Shown here: positions 22,534-33,879 of the stretch, one piece after another | How the letters are laid out: every line of letters begins with the position of its first letter | Numbering within the stretch: position 1 is the stretch's first letter | NCBI GenBank assembly: GCA_033439765.1 | Contig: JAULSN010000003.1 | Span: 1,860,001-1,924,000 of the forward strand | DNA from: Lasiosphaeria ovina | Lineage: Eukaryota > Ascomycota > Sordariomycetes > Sordariales > Lasiosphaeriaceae | Length of the DNA: 64,000 bases | Direction: 5' to 3' | Translations under genes and position numbers: made by a program | The notes under the pieces: model-generated | The model's input: only the letters and a program-made list of their open reading frames with translations | Database searches by the model: none | Told to the model about the DNA's origin: nothing

Positions 22534-24803
22534 TCATGCCTTGCCGCGGCCACGAACACCAGACACCAGGTCGTCCACCCAGCCCATACTCTCGCGCCTC
22601 TCGTCCACGACGCGCGCATACTCTAGCAGCAGCCGCAGCACGTAGATCTGCATGTCCTCCTTCCGGAGGACGCGGTCGGCCCACTCCTTGCCGGCCGCGG
22701 CGATGCGCTGCGCCACGGCGTCGTGGCCTGGAAGCTCACCATCGCTGTCGGCGGCGGCGCGCTTGGATCCTCCTCCCCTCTGGAACGCCTTTTCGGGACG
22801 GTACCCGAGGAAGTACTCCATGATGGCGTACCAGTCGCCAAACCGGTTGTCCATGGGCACAAAGTGCTTCCAAGCCACGAGCCGGCTGTCGTGCCACTCG
22901 CGGAACAGCGTCGCCTTGACGGGCAGGCTCGTCGACCGCAGGAACCCGCGGTACCGCCCGCTGAAGCTGTTGCCGTCCACATCGGGCAGGTACTTGTACG
23001 TGAACTGCTGCGCCATGCCGACGCCGGGCACCACCCCAAAGTACCGCCCCGTGTAGTTACACTGCCCGAGCTCCTGCCCCCCGTACCCGCACATCAGGTC
23101 CGTGAACCCCACGTCCGCCCACGACGACACCCACGGCCCGAGCTGGCTGGCCCCGCTGCTCTCCCGCCGCCTCGCGTTTTGCTGGGGACGCTGCGCGCGC
23201 AGGTTGTACGCAGCCGGTGGTAGAGCAAAGTTGCCCGACGAATCGGTCGTCGCCCCAATTGCCTGCGACGACGACCTGGTCTCCTTCTCTTCCTCGGCGA
23301 GCGTCACGAGCGTGCCGTTGCTCATGGCTACGAAGCGGTGGCGCTGGAACGCGCGCCAGTTCTGCTCCGTGTTGCGGCCACCCGTGGCGACGCCGCGCCA
23401 CACGGCAGCGTCTCGCTTCTTGTCCCAGGGGAAATCGGCGGCGTCCTGGCCCGTAAATCTCTCCTCGCCGCTCCAGTAGATGGGGGCCGGCAGCAGGATG
23501 TCGTTGTTGACGGCCAGCTTGGAGCCGCCAAACAGCGGGAACAGCTCGGCCGTCGCCGACACCGAGATGGGCTCGACCAGCATCCCGCTCAGGCCCTGCA
23601 GGTCCGCCTGGTGGCAGAAGTCGGTGCTCAGCGTGTAGTTGGCCACGAAGCCGTGCCGCATGTGAGCGAGCGAGAAGGGGCTCGCGAGCTGCGGCGTCCG
23701 GTCAAAGTCGGTTATCGGCTTGGCGTCGCGCGCTGCGCTCCCCGGTGCGCAGCCGCGTCGTACTACGAGCCAGTACGGTTCTGTACGAAGGCAACAGAGT
23801 CAGATCAGTATTTTCTTCAACTACTTTGCGTCACTGGACGGGAATATTGGGGACAGGGGAGAGGTTTGGCGGGAAACAACATACTTGTTCCCTCCCACTT
23901 CAGATCCCGCGACTTTTCCTTCGGTTCTGGCTGTTCTTGTCCCGGCGGCGGCAGCCTCTGAAACACGGACACGACACTCTCGACGTCGTCAGGCAGCTTC
24001 TTCGTTTTGGCGGCCTGGGCCATGTGGTCGCGCATCTTCTCCCACGGGACGACGATACGGGGCTCGTCCATGGCGTTGAGCGCGAGGTCCATGTCGGGCA
24101 GCAGGTGCTCGATGGACTGGATCATGGACAGCCAGATCTGGGTCCAGAACCATTCGCTCGTCGTCGACGCCTTGCCGGTGCGCACGGTGATGCGCATCTC
24201 GAAGTCGGCTGCGTCGCGCCGCAGCCGCCCAGGCCGCACCGACCACAGCGGCTCCAGGTCCGCGTATATCTGGTCCCAGAACTCCTCCACCACCACTGCC
24301 TTGTGCACCGCCGCGAACTCATACCACTGTCGGAACCCCGGCGGCGGGTGCCGGCCCCGCCGCTCCCGGTACACCGCAGCCGCCTCCGCTAGCGAGAGCG
24401 ACTGCTCTTGCAGCTTGGCCGAGAACTCCTTCTCGGCGGCCTGGATCAGCGCGTCGATGGGGTGGTCGCCCGTGGTAAGCGCCGCGGCGTTTGTTTGGCT
24501 CGAAGACTGGTATTGCGGCCCCTTCCCCATGGGGCGCTGATACTGCTGTTGCTTGCGCTGGGCCGACCAGTTTGCGGCGCCGCCTGGGCCCACTGCGGCT
24601 TCCGACCCCGTCCAGCACCACAAAAAAAGAGCCACAAGGACCGCCACTGCAAGGTATCGGAGGCGCCGCCGTTGCGGGATCGAGCTGGGCCGCAGGATCA
24701 TGGTGATTGGCGGCAGCGGGCCTCTCCACCCCGTCCTGATATCTTTGCTGGTTGACGCGCTCCACCCTCGGCTCGTCGGCAGGTTGTCACTAAGGGGCGC
24801 CAT
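22534..24803 (-). CDS. GT90 glycosyltransferase, CAP10-like
   Basis: Two exons (24803-23885 and 23780-22534) give 721 residues. The N-terminus has a cytosolic Arg-rich stretch and one signal-anchor helix (LAVAVLVALFLWCW), so it is a type II Golgi-type membrane protein. A luminal stem with Gln-rich sequence leads into the CAP10 domain. Visible family blocks include GFRQWYEFA, LLPDMDLALNAMDEPR, NNDILLPAPIYW, FPWDKKRDAAVWRG, NTEQNWRAFQRHRF, FLRSTSLPVKATLFREW and the basic DRVLRKEDMQIYVLRLLLEYAR near the end. CAP10 proteins of Cryptococcus act in capsule xylosylation; in other fungi the acceptor is mostly unknown, so I infer only glycan transfer. Length is within the family range. The start at 24803 was preferred over a later Met because a conserved-looking N-terminal segment precedes the helix. 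Confidence 0.88.
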
Positions 24804-27529
24804 GTTGTGCAGACGCTGGACGGTTTGGTATGCGGAACAAGAGCTGCTCGCTTGGACGAACGGAAAGTGGCGCAAAAGAAGGAAAGCCCGGCGGGGTTCG
24901 GCGAGAGGACAGAGAAGCCTATGGCGCCACCCGAGGTTGAACTCTGTTTCCCCCCTCCTCCTGTGGCACCTTAGCCCAAAAGCATGAACGAGATAGAAAG
25001 TATTTCTGTGATGTGAGCTGTCTCTCGCTGGTTGACTGCCTGCAGATGAAACCACTATTCCAGGGCACAACCGGTCGTGATGGCGTCTCTTGTCAAGCGG
25101 AGGCGGCGTTGTCCAGGAGGGCCGCTAGCTTGTTGTGTTGACGAGCCCGAACTTTCACGCTCGGCTCGGAAATAGGAGAGGATGAGAGATTGTCGAAAAG
25201 GAGTGACACGGGAACGGCCGCAAAGGAGGGGGAAAAATTGAATTTGTGAAACTGTACACAAGTCGAACGAGGAGACGAGGTGCAAAAGGTCAGGACAGGA
25301 GGACAAGAGGAAAAGTGAAAGCCAAGAAAAGGAAAGCAGGCGCGAACTAGAAAGGAGACGTCACGGCATGTATGTACATACAACAAAAGTACGTAATAGG
25401 ATTCTAGGGGCAGGCAGGCCAGGGACGAGGAGATGGAGAGCAACAACAGCACCGCCAGAGATTTAATACCCAGAACAGAAGAATCTCGCTGATTGGCCAG
25501 TTTGTGAAGGTTCGGCCACAGTCCTCGCCCAGGCCCAGGCCCAAGTCCAGACCCCGGAGTTTAGTGACGGGCCCTGCGGCCACCTTGGACCGCATTTGAA
25601 AGGTCTGCAGCTTAAAGATGCCATGGATGATGGGACGGCGGGCAAGCGCCTGCCCGTGACTGCCCCGACATGGAGGATGAGACGGCTTTCGCCTTCCGTC
25701 GATGGCTCGTGGGTGGGTGGATCGTGTGGGTTGTTGTTGGCCTGGCGTGTGGGCATGGCGGAATTCCCCATTCGTCGACGTAGGGCTGCGACTTCCTCCT
25801 CTGCCCATGCAATCCTAATTAAGGGCAGCAAAGTTTAACTGGTCGTGCGTCGAGGATTCGGATGTTGGCACTAACAACCATGCACAAACTCAAAGAACCC
25901 TGACAACCAAGAGCCGGCCGGAAAAAGGAGCGGTGGAGCATGCCTCGCCTTGCCTTGGCTTGGGAAGCTGGCAATTAACACACATGAAAGATGCTCGCTT
26001 ACCAACTGCGCAGAGTGGGAGCCGTCCAGCCCTACAGAGATGGATCCCGTTGGCAGTTGGCACTACGGTTATTAGTCTATTATGTAGATCCCACGAAACC
26101 CTCTTAGATAGAAGAACATAAGATGTCCCGAAACTGCCTGCGTCCCAACCGTTTTTAATATGCACGATGGGGCATGTCTAATTGCTGTCTGCCAATCCCT
26201 GCCGGCATTCCCACAGAATGCATGTTGTACAATACACGTACAAGGTGCCAAGCGTCCCGGACGCACCAGAAGCCACGCTAGCTAGTTGGGTGCTGTTGGT
26301 TCGAACACAGCCACAGTTGCGGCGTAGGATGATGTGTGCCGGCGGCGGCCTTGGCTCGGCTGCTGCTGCTGCTGCTGACGGCCGCATGTTGGATGTGTTC
26401 CGTTCGGCCCGCGGCTCGGATCTTCTTTCTCTTTTTTTCCATTCAAGGCTGTTGGGGGCTCACCGAAATTGGCCTTCGCGTTGAAATGGCCCCCGACTGA
26501 CACGTGAATCGTGCTTTTTGACCCATGTTTGTCTTTTGGGGTGGTGCATGCGAAACGGCAGCCGACAAGCGGCGCTCGTCCCTTTTTTAACCAACATGAG
26601 AGATGAGATGAAAATGGGATAGGAGTTTTTAGTGCAACGCGATGTCGTTGGACCCCTTGCAGCACCAAGCCTGCAGCCCACCGCCTCGTGCAGCTCCAAA
26701 TCGGCAAAGGCGTCCGCCACCAACTGATCCCTCCGCGGATGCCCTTCGCTCGGTGCCGAGTGACGTTGCCCTGTGAGGTGGAGGCCCACTCGGTCCAATA
26801 TCTTGGCCTTTTACCTTAGTGCATCAGGTATTAATATAGTGAAAACTTGTCTGGTGAGATTCTAGTGTCTAATGCTTCTTGAGTCTATTCTTAGCCTAGT
26901 TCTAGAATCCTCGAGATTTCGACTTTTCATTCTTGCTTTGAACACCTGATATTCATGAAATAATTACCAGTTTCACTACGAAATTACGGTTCAAAACATT
27001 TCTCTTTCATATATATTTTTCTACAAATCTCCTTTAGTAGCTTCAGATTCCCGCTCACGTCCTTCAGCGGGATCAATCTCAAACATAAAGCTACCTAGTA
27101 ATACCTCCCAGAGCAATGCAACATTGTAGACCAGGGCTGGACATAGCCGCGTGAGGTTGTGAAGGATGACGATGTGATTACCCACTTGAATTGGACTGGA
27201 AGGTTGATGTCTCCTAGTCTGTGGCGGCGACTGGGGAATATCGGTGCGTGAGAGAATAGCGATTAACTTTAGTAATCAGACATATCATTCCGGCCGGCGT
27301 CGAGTGTGAAACCAATTATGAAATTATTTCTGGTGATTGGAATCCTGGTTTAGATTGATTATTCCTCTCTTTTTCTGTTATTATATTCTGTTTACATATA
27401 TGGTACAGGACACGGCTTTGTTAATTAGGCGCACCAGTGATCCCGCAGAGGTTTTGCAGCCAAATCCCGCCTTGGTTGTCCGGAAGCACGACTGCTCCTC
27501 TGTTTCGGGAATTGCGGTCTATTCAAATC
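24804..27529. other. Intergenic 2.7 kb; AT-rich right half
   Basis: No gene is supported. The segment from about 26810 to 27400 is visibly richer in A and T than its surroundings and lacks long open frames, which may mark an old repeat-derived stretch. A GCT trinucleotide run lies near 26359. Confidence 0.45.
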
Positions 27530-29380
27530 TCAGACTTCAGTGATAAGTTGGTCGTCTTCACCTTCCAAGGCTTCTGAAGTCCGAGCCACGAGCTCCGTGT
27601 ACGATGGTTTAAAGTCCCACTTGAGCCAGCCATCCAGAACTTCCAGAATCTGCTTCTCGTTTAGCGAGCGGACAGCAAGTGTGCCCATCCCGCCGACCGG
27701 GACACCGGCTTTACTGGGGTCGTAAATGCTGGGGCAGTTAGGTAGCACGCCGTCGGCAGCTCCAGGGGCCAATGTGTTCAAAGCCTTGTCGATGGTCAAG
27801 GTACTGTGGTAGTAGAGCCCCTTCATGAGCTGATCTAATACATCGCCATCTCGGCCACGCAGATGAGGGCTTATGGCCTTGGGCTGCACGTCTAAAAGAC
27901 TCAGGGGGACGTTAGGGAAGAAGTCGGTCGGCTTGACAACAAGCGGCTCAATCTCCCTTCGGTCCCACGCCAGGAGCGGTGGGTTCTGGCGGTAGACGTG
28001 CAAGTTGTCGCGACAGAGAATGACTTGGTTCCTCATATCGCTGGGCATCCGCGATAGCTTCTCATTCCACTCGGCGTCTTTGCGTTTCGCCTCTGCGAGC
28101 TTGGCAGCAGAATCCGGCGATTCTTCCGCTGCCGCGGCATATAGGGCAATAATCTCGTCGTACTCTTTGATGAAGGCGGTAAACACCTCGAGCTGACCCT
28201 GGTGCACACGCACGTTACTGCCCAGTACCAGCATCCGCTTGTGTTGGGGCGAGCCCCGCTGAATATTTCCCTCCTCGAACAGCGCCAGCATCTTCTCATA
28301 CTCGTAATAGAAGGCACGCGTAATCTCTATGGGACCCTCGCCGGCAACGGCGGGCGGCTCGTCGGCGCGGGCAAGTACCTTCTGCGCCAGCCTCGTCTCC
28401 CGGCCGGGGGGCGTCACGATTCCGCGCTCGCGCATCCTTGCCAAGACCTTCTGCGCGCTGTCAAGCTCGATGGATTCATCCCGCACGAACCATGTCGAAT
28501 CGCTGGCCGATCTTTTTACAGGAACGCCCTCCTCGGAGAGGTCAACCTTCTTGGGGTCGGGCACGTCTAGGCCGGCAAGCTCGTGGACCCACTCGGTCAA
28601 CATCTCGGATTCTATCGACGCCTTCTGGCGCGATTGCATATTTTGGGGGACGTATGGCCTCTTCTCGCTGTCCATGATCCAAATAAGCATGCGCACCTGG
28701 CCGTATTTCTGGAACAACGACCCCGGGCGGATGGAGCATATGAACTGGTAGAAGAGCAGCTGGGCGACGCTGTTGAAGCTCGCGAACCGTTTCTTGGGGT
28801 GCCAGGAGAAGTTGGCCGTCACGAGGAGGGTGTCGTTGCGGGGCACCCCGTTGGGAGACTTTTGGTCTGTTTTGGCCTGATTTGGCAGGAACTCGGGGGT
28901 GAGGATGCCGTCGAGCTCGTGCCACAGAATGCCCGACTTGGGAAGTAGCTGGGTGTTCGGTCTGGCGAGCAGGGGTTCGAGGAAGGGCTTGTAGAGGTCG
29001 GCATCGGGCTCCAGCATGATGTGGGAGCGCGGCTGCAGGAGGTCGGTGAGCTTGCGACTCCAGACGCCACAGCCGGGGAACATGTCGACCAGGTCGCAGC
29101 CCTGGTGGCGCAGAAGGGATTCGCGGTTCTGGTCGATGATGGCATCGCACAGCTCGTCGTCGGTGACGTTGACTCTGGCCCTGTCGCCCTTGGGCTTGGG
29201 ACCGGTCTTCTTGTAGTTCCAGAGGCCTGTGCGGTGCAGACTCTCGGATGTCGGGTTGTCCCTTTTGAGGAGTCTCAGCAGGCCTTCCGTCGCATTTTTA
29301 ATCTGCCGGGCGTTGCACCGCCTTGCCGCCGTGACCGGCAAAGAAAGCAGGCTTCGTGCATGGCGGCGGACCGACAGCAT
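27530..29380 (-). CDS. Mitochondrial transcription factor 1-like / rRNA adenine dimethylase-fold protein
   Basis: A single exon encodes 616 residues. The first about 25 residues are rich in Arg, Ser and Leu without acidic residues, as expected for a mitochondrial presequence. The SAM-fold begins near residue 92 with VDMFPGCGVWSRKL, followed by SHIMLEPDADLYKPFLEPLL, which corresponds to motifs I and II of the KsgA/Dim1 fold. TLLVTANFSWHPKKRF lies where the catalytic N-x-P-Y-type motif IV is expected, but it is altered, consistent with a factor that lost methyltransferase activity. RPGSLFQKYGQVRMLIWIMD follows. The C-terminal half is helical with charged segments. Yeast Mtf1 assists mitochondrial RNA polymerase; I infer the same role with moderate certainty. 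An active rRNA methyltransferase is the alternative. Confidence 0.7.
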   Translation of the reverse strand: MLSVRRHARSLLSLPVTAARRCNARQIKNATEGLLRLLKRDNPTSESLHRTGLWNYKKTGPKPKGDRARVNVTDDELCDAIIDQNRESLLRHQGCDLVDMFPGCGVWSRKLTDLLQPRSHIMLEPDADLYKPFLEPLLARPNTQLLPKSGILWHELDGILTPEFLPNQAKTDQKSPNGVPRNDTLLVTANFSWHPKKRFASFNSVAQLLFYQFICSIRPGSLFQKYGQVRMLIWIMDSEKRPYVPQNMQSRQKASIESEMLTEWVHELAGLDVPDPKKVDLSEEGVPVKRSASDSTWFVRDESIELDSAQKVLARMRERGIVTPPGRETRLAQKVLARADEPPAVAGEGPIEITRAFYYEYEKMLALFEEGNIQRGSPQHKRMLVLGSNVRVHQGQLEVFTAFIKEYDEIIALYAAAAEESPDSAAKLAEAKRKDAEWNEKLSRMPSDMRNQVILCRDNLHVYRQNPPLLAWDRREIEPLVVKPTDFFPNVPLSLLDVQPKAISPHLRGRDGDVLDQLMKGLYYHSTLTIDKALNTLAPGAADGVLPNCPSIYDPSKAGVPVGGMGTLAVRSLNEKQILEVLDGWLKWDFKPSYTELVARTSEALEGEDDQLITEV

Positions 29381-29690
29381 GGGGACGGAACCAAAGGGGA
29401 CGGAACAGAAATGACAAGCGCGCGAATCTGATCAAGGAGGCGACTGCAGCCCGCGGGAGTGACCTGCGACAGGATCCGACGCGCGAAACTTTTTAGGCGT
29501 GAAAGACAGCCAGACTGCCCGTTTTGCCCCTGTCCACCGCCCGCGTCAGACGCCAGGGCACGCAAGTGCCGTAACCCGTTAGTGGGGGCGCCAATTACCG
29601 GCGGGCTTGGCTCCAAGCATCCCTACCTATGGCCCACTACCCACTGCCCACTGCCCACGTCCAGTTCCCTAGGTATACGTACAGAAGGAA

Positions 29691-29714
29691 TGCCGACGCG
29701 GGATTCGAACCTAT
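29691..29714 (-). pseudogene. tRNA 3'-half-like relic
   Basis: On the reverse strand a T-loop (GGTTCGAATCC) is followed by CGCGTCGGCA, which looks like the 3' acceptor strand of a tRNA. The T-stem 5' side is ATAGG opposite CCCGC, so pairing is poor, and no matching 5' acceptor strand is found upstream. This fits a decayed or partial tRNA copy. Confidence 0.35.
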
Positions 29715-30070
29715 GAAGAATACGGTTATGGCAAAAGAAAGCAGGGGGAAATGCCTCTAGGATTCGAAAATTAATATTAGAGATCCCAAGGCCTGATTAC
29801 CGCCCCCCTTTGAGAGAAGCCTTTCTTCCATCTTTTTTCACTTCTCTGAATAAAACCACTTCCAAGTTTCCGCCCGCCTCCAACGAGGCGCGGCCATAGC
29901 GCGCTGCGAGGAAACGGCAGAGGCACAATCCAATCCGAGTGGGATTATGAAAAGATAATTACCCATGGTCGAAGTTTAAAGATAATTACTAATACGTCTA
30001 AATGACAAAAGGCTCAAGCCAAGATTGACCGCGCAAGGATGGATCATGGAGATGGTTCGTTTGATAACAG

Positions 30071-30283
30071 TTAGCTGCTGGCCAAGATCGTGAAGCTAAG
30101 CGTAGGATACTAAAGCGTCTCAATGACGTCGAGAACCGTACGAAGAGGGTAGACGAGGATGTCATAACCGTAGCAAAGAACAAGGCGATCTACCCTCTAG
30201 CCAGCTTGGTGGGTGGCGGTCACGGGTCGAGATCGGCTGTCGACTTCTGCCTCTCATTGTCACGAGCGTGCCTTATTCTGTAG
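30071..30283 (+). other. Orphan open frame following a splice acceptor-like site
   Basis: A 70-codon open frame begins right after GATAACAG and ends at TAG 30281-30283. It contains a charged segment (RRILKRLNDVENRTKRVDED) followed by AIYPLASLVGGGHGS. It may be a leftover exon of a degraded gene. No family was recognised. Confidence 0.25.
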
Positions 30284-30920
30284 GATTCTAACCTGTGTCC
30301 TTTACTGGAAAATATGCCCCCAAACCTTATCGGCCTGAGGTTCGGATGTGATGGTAACACGGGGCATTGAAAGCTGAACCACACAACAGCTTAGGCCGGA
30401 AGGGAAGTGCATTGGCAGCACTGTTCATGGCACTAGCCACTGAAGACTGCAGCTTAAAAAGTAACAAGCGACAAGGAAAGTATGAGGTCCTAGACCTTTG
30501 ATAACAATAGGGCAAAAGAAAAAAAGAGACGAGAGGAGAGAAGAACAGTGTGCGGACAAAAAGACACGGTCTTTTAAATGAAGGTATAAAAAACAAATAA
30601 TGCACCCTTTCCTTCATCGTATATCTCCAGTGCCCCTACAGCATTGATGCTCAAGAGCCTACTAGAAACAAGACAAAAGAGAAAAACGAACTATAGAGGC
30701 CAGAGAGAGACTGTTTGATATCCCAAATGCGAATCCCTGGACAAGACAGAAATACATAGTAGCTTTCTCAAGACATGACCAAAAAAACAAAGCACACTTT
30801 GATCACGTGTATCTCGCGTCTCTTGACACGCACACTCGAGAACCAATCCACCAAGCAAATCAAAAGAAAGATCGGGATCAGCCTGACACCCAGAACCCGA
30901 GCAGCCAGCACCTCAGACAA

Positions 30921-32270
30921 TCAAGCGCAAGTCTTGCCGCCGGGGCCACCAAAGTAAAAATACGAGCCCCAGCTGCTGCCGCTGCGGGGGGTCGCGGCGA
31001 TGGTGTAGCAGCTGGGCTTGGTGATGTGCAGGCTCGACAGCGCGGCCTGCACGCCGTAGCCGCCGCTCTCGTCGCGGGGGATGGTGAAGATGTTGTTCTG
31101 GTAGGCGGCCTTGCCGAAGCCTTCGGCGGGAAAATGGCCGCTGCCCATCTGGCCGTACGTCGAGTCGGGCGCCGTCTCGCCGCCCCACTTGGCGTAGTCG
31201 GCGTGCTTGGTGATGGGGCCGTTCCCATAAATCTTGGCCGGGTAGTAGCCGACGGACTCGTAGCCGTTGTTGGCCTTGAGGAACAGCCACCAGTTGCCCT
31301 TGTACAGCTTCCACTGCAGCTCGAAGCCGACCTGCCCCCCCGCGTACACCGAGTACCGGTCGAACGGCCCGCCCAGGTACCACTTGTTGCTGGTTTGCAC
31401 GAAGCCCGCGCAGTCGAGGTTCCAGCAGCCCGTGTGCTGGTAGTCGTCGGCCGTCCAGTAGATGAACAGCCGCGCGCGCCCGTCCCACTTCTGGTGGTTG
31501 ACCGCCCAGCCGCCCTCGACCGTCTGGTGCGGCACGTTGACCACGTACCAGTGCTGCGAGATAGAGAAGTACCCTGACGGGCTCCACAGGTTCATCCACG
31601 CGTTGCCGCCAAAGTTGAGCACCGTGTCGATGGCCCGCGCGTACGAGTGCGCACCAGCGCGCTTGCCAAGGGTCTTGATCTCTTTGTCGCCGGTGCCGCC
31701 GTCGGCCTCGGCCCGCGGCTTATAGAAGAAGTCGGTCAGGTTGCCGTAGCGCGCCAGCGACTCAGGCGTCAGCCGCTGCACCGGGACCGTGCCGGGCGGG
31801 CACGAGATGCTGTTGCCGTAGACGTCCTTGACGCCGAGGCTGAGGATGGACGGGATATCGACCTTGGTGGCGGCGGACAAGCCCTTGGGCGCAGACGTGC
31901 TAGTGGAGATGGCAGCGCCCGACGGCGGCGTGGCCAGCTTGGCGGCGCCGGCGCCCAGGCCCAGCAGGTGCACCGACGGCTGCTCCTGCACGGGGATGCA
32001 GTCGCCGTACGTGTCGTCGATCTTGAAGCTCGTGACCTTGCTCGGGTCCTTGACGCCGCTGTACATGTTCTGGATGTGGTCCGTCATCTGCTTGAAGGCG
32101 CCGCTGTCGCGCACGCCCGCCGCCGAGAAGGACTCGAACGACGTCTTGCCCGTGCTGCTTAGGAACTGCGCGAAGCTGACGGGCTTGTCCGTCGCCTTGG
32201 CCGCCGGCGCGGCGCTGACGCCGACGCCCGCCACGGCCGAGTAGAGGGCCAGCGCGATCGAGTGTCTCAT
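30921..32270 (-). CDS. Secreted neprosin-domain peptidase
   Basis: A single exon encodes 449 residues beginning with a clear signal peptide (MRHSIALALYSAVAGVGVSA). An N-terminal activation-type segment (about 30-200) carries GDCIPVQ and CPPGTVPVQRLTPE, typical of proteins with a neprosin-AP region before the catalytic domain. The catalytic domain (about 220-449) contains QTVEGGWAVN and RLFIYWTADDYQHTGCWNLD, then VGFELQWKLYKGNWWLFL. Neprosins are glutamic peptidases with two catalytic Glu; the Glu of VEGGW and of GFELQW are the candidates. KRAG at the junction could be a Kex2-type site. The enzyme probably cleaves proline-containing proteins outside the cell. ATG 32270 was chosen because it starts the signal peptide. 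Confidence 0.85.
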   Translation of the reverse strand: MRHSIALALYSAVAGVGVSAAPAAKATDKPVSFAQFLSSTGKTSFESFSAAGVRDSGAFKQMTDHIQNMYSGVKDPSKVTSFKIDDTYGDCIPVQEQPSVHLLGLGAGAAKLATPPSGAAISTSTSAPKGLSAATKVDIPSILSLGVKDVYGNSISCPPGTVPVQRLTPESLARYGNLTDFFYKPRAEADGGTGDKEIKTLGKRAGAHSYARAIDTVLNFGGNAWMNLWSPSGYFSISQHWYVVNVPHQTVEGGWAVNHQKWDGRARLFIYWTADDYQHTGCWNLDCAGFVQTSNKWYLGGPFDRYSVYAGGQVGFELQWKLYKGNWWLFLKANNGYESVGYYPAKIYGNGPITKHADYAKWGGETAPDSTYGQMGSGHFPAEGFGKAAYQNNIFTIPRDESGGYGVQAALSSLHITKPSCYTIAATPRSGSSWGSYFYFGGPGGKTCA

Positions 32271-33879
32271 GGTGGATGTTGCCGAGGGGGGTCCGGGGGA
32301 GAGGAAAGGCTGCTTGTTGGTGGTGATGGGCCAGAACAAGATATTCTCGATACGGAGAGCTGGCCTGCTCTATTTATAATTTCCGTCCTGCCCTCTCGAC
32401 GTTCCTGAGCATCACGGCCGCCATCGTATCCCCGCCGTCTGAGCCGACGCTACCGCTGCTGTTCCTGCTCGTCGCGCACTCAGTCTAAGCCGCCACCAAC
32501 CAGCGAAGGCGGTTTCATGGTGCCACCTGGCAGCCATGTGCACCGTTGATTCTCGTCCGAAAGTCGCCCACCAGCCGGGTATTCACGGTTTGATTGGGCC
32601 ACGGTGGAAAAGGGACCGGGCTGTGCCTGACATGTCCGAGAGTTTCGGACGGCCAGTCAGGCACCGGCTGCTCAGGGGAAGTCTGGGTTGCGGAGCTGAT
32701 GGGTCTAGACCAACATGGCCAAGTTCTACAGGAGCTACCGTGTCTTCCGGTTTTAGTGTGCGTTCGGAGGAAAGCAGGAAGATTTGACAAGTCAGCCGTT
32801 GTCACCGTGGCCAATAGGACTCCGGCCCGTGGGCTGTTCCGTCTTTCGGGCCTGGACTTGATGCGGTGGCAGGGCGTCAGCCGCAGCGCGCCCCCCTTGG
32901 CGCTGCCGTTTTACGGGGCAGGGCTGACACAGCCAAGACATCGCAGTCTGGGGTGCTTTGGGCATGAAACTGAATTGCCGACAAACGATTCAGGAGCGTG
33001 ATGACAAACAAAAAGAAGAAATAAACGAAAATGAGACGAAGGACTTTGAAAACCTCCTAAGGCAGACTAGCAGAGGATGCCGTGATTGAAAAATATGAAG
33101 GCTCGGGGCTGGCCGGAACACTGCTTGGCAACTATCTGAACGAAGGTAGTTCTGAAAGGCTAACACCTCACGTCTAACACATCTTTGGCAACTGGATGAT
33201 CCTTCGATCTATTTTGGGGTAGCTTTGCGTGAGAGAGACTGACCACCGGATCCAAAATTGGGATAGGCCCGAAGACGAGTGGTCATGTTGCGTACTTGCC
33301 AAGACCTATGTGAGAATCAAAGGTCATCGCTTGCTAAAGGGCCCGCAATTTCAGTAGCCGCCGTTTCCGAAGAGCTGACGAGTGGACTGGTTAGCTAATT
33401 AGGTAAACATAGGCGCAGAAAAGTACATGTACCCTTCCAAATGGCTGGCTATTTGGGCATTTTTCTCTGTCGTAACGCTTTAATTATATCTGACTACCCA
33501 ACTCGTGTGAACATTCTTCTGGTATCCAAGAGACGGTTAGGAGATATTTCTCCCAAATATGTTTATCCCGCAATACAAAAGCGACAATTCAATATTGTGC
33601 CGTGCCAGTGCCTGGCCGCAAAGGAGCATTTTTGCGTTTAAGGGGTGGAGAAGGGCCCTGCGCCCTCCGGTACGCAGATTGTGTTAGTGCCGGACCACTG
33701 AATGCTGCCAGTTGCCGCCCTGTAACCAAAAGATCAAATGTAAACATCCTGTGTTGCTCCATCAACTCGGCTCGGGTCCCAGGGTTGTGAGGAGCGCGAC
33801 AGTCAGGGAAAGAGGTGTGTATGTTGACGGGCGTCGGCCCAGCTGAGACACATGGTCTCAAATAATGGGTGCGACTAGT
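32271..33879. other. Intergenic 1.6 kb
   Basis: The left part is the probable neprosin promoter. No further gene is supported; open frames at 32536-33001 carry no family motif. Confidence 0.5.

Larger units (their letters stand above)
29381..30920. other. Intergenic 1.5 kb with decayed remnants
   Basis: This contains the Mtf1-like promoter, a tRNA 3'-half-like relic at 29691-29714, and an orphan open frame at 30071-30283. No complete gene is recognised. Confidence 0.45.
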
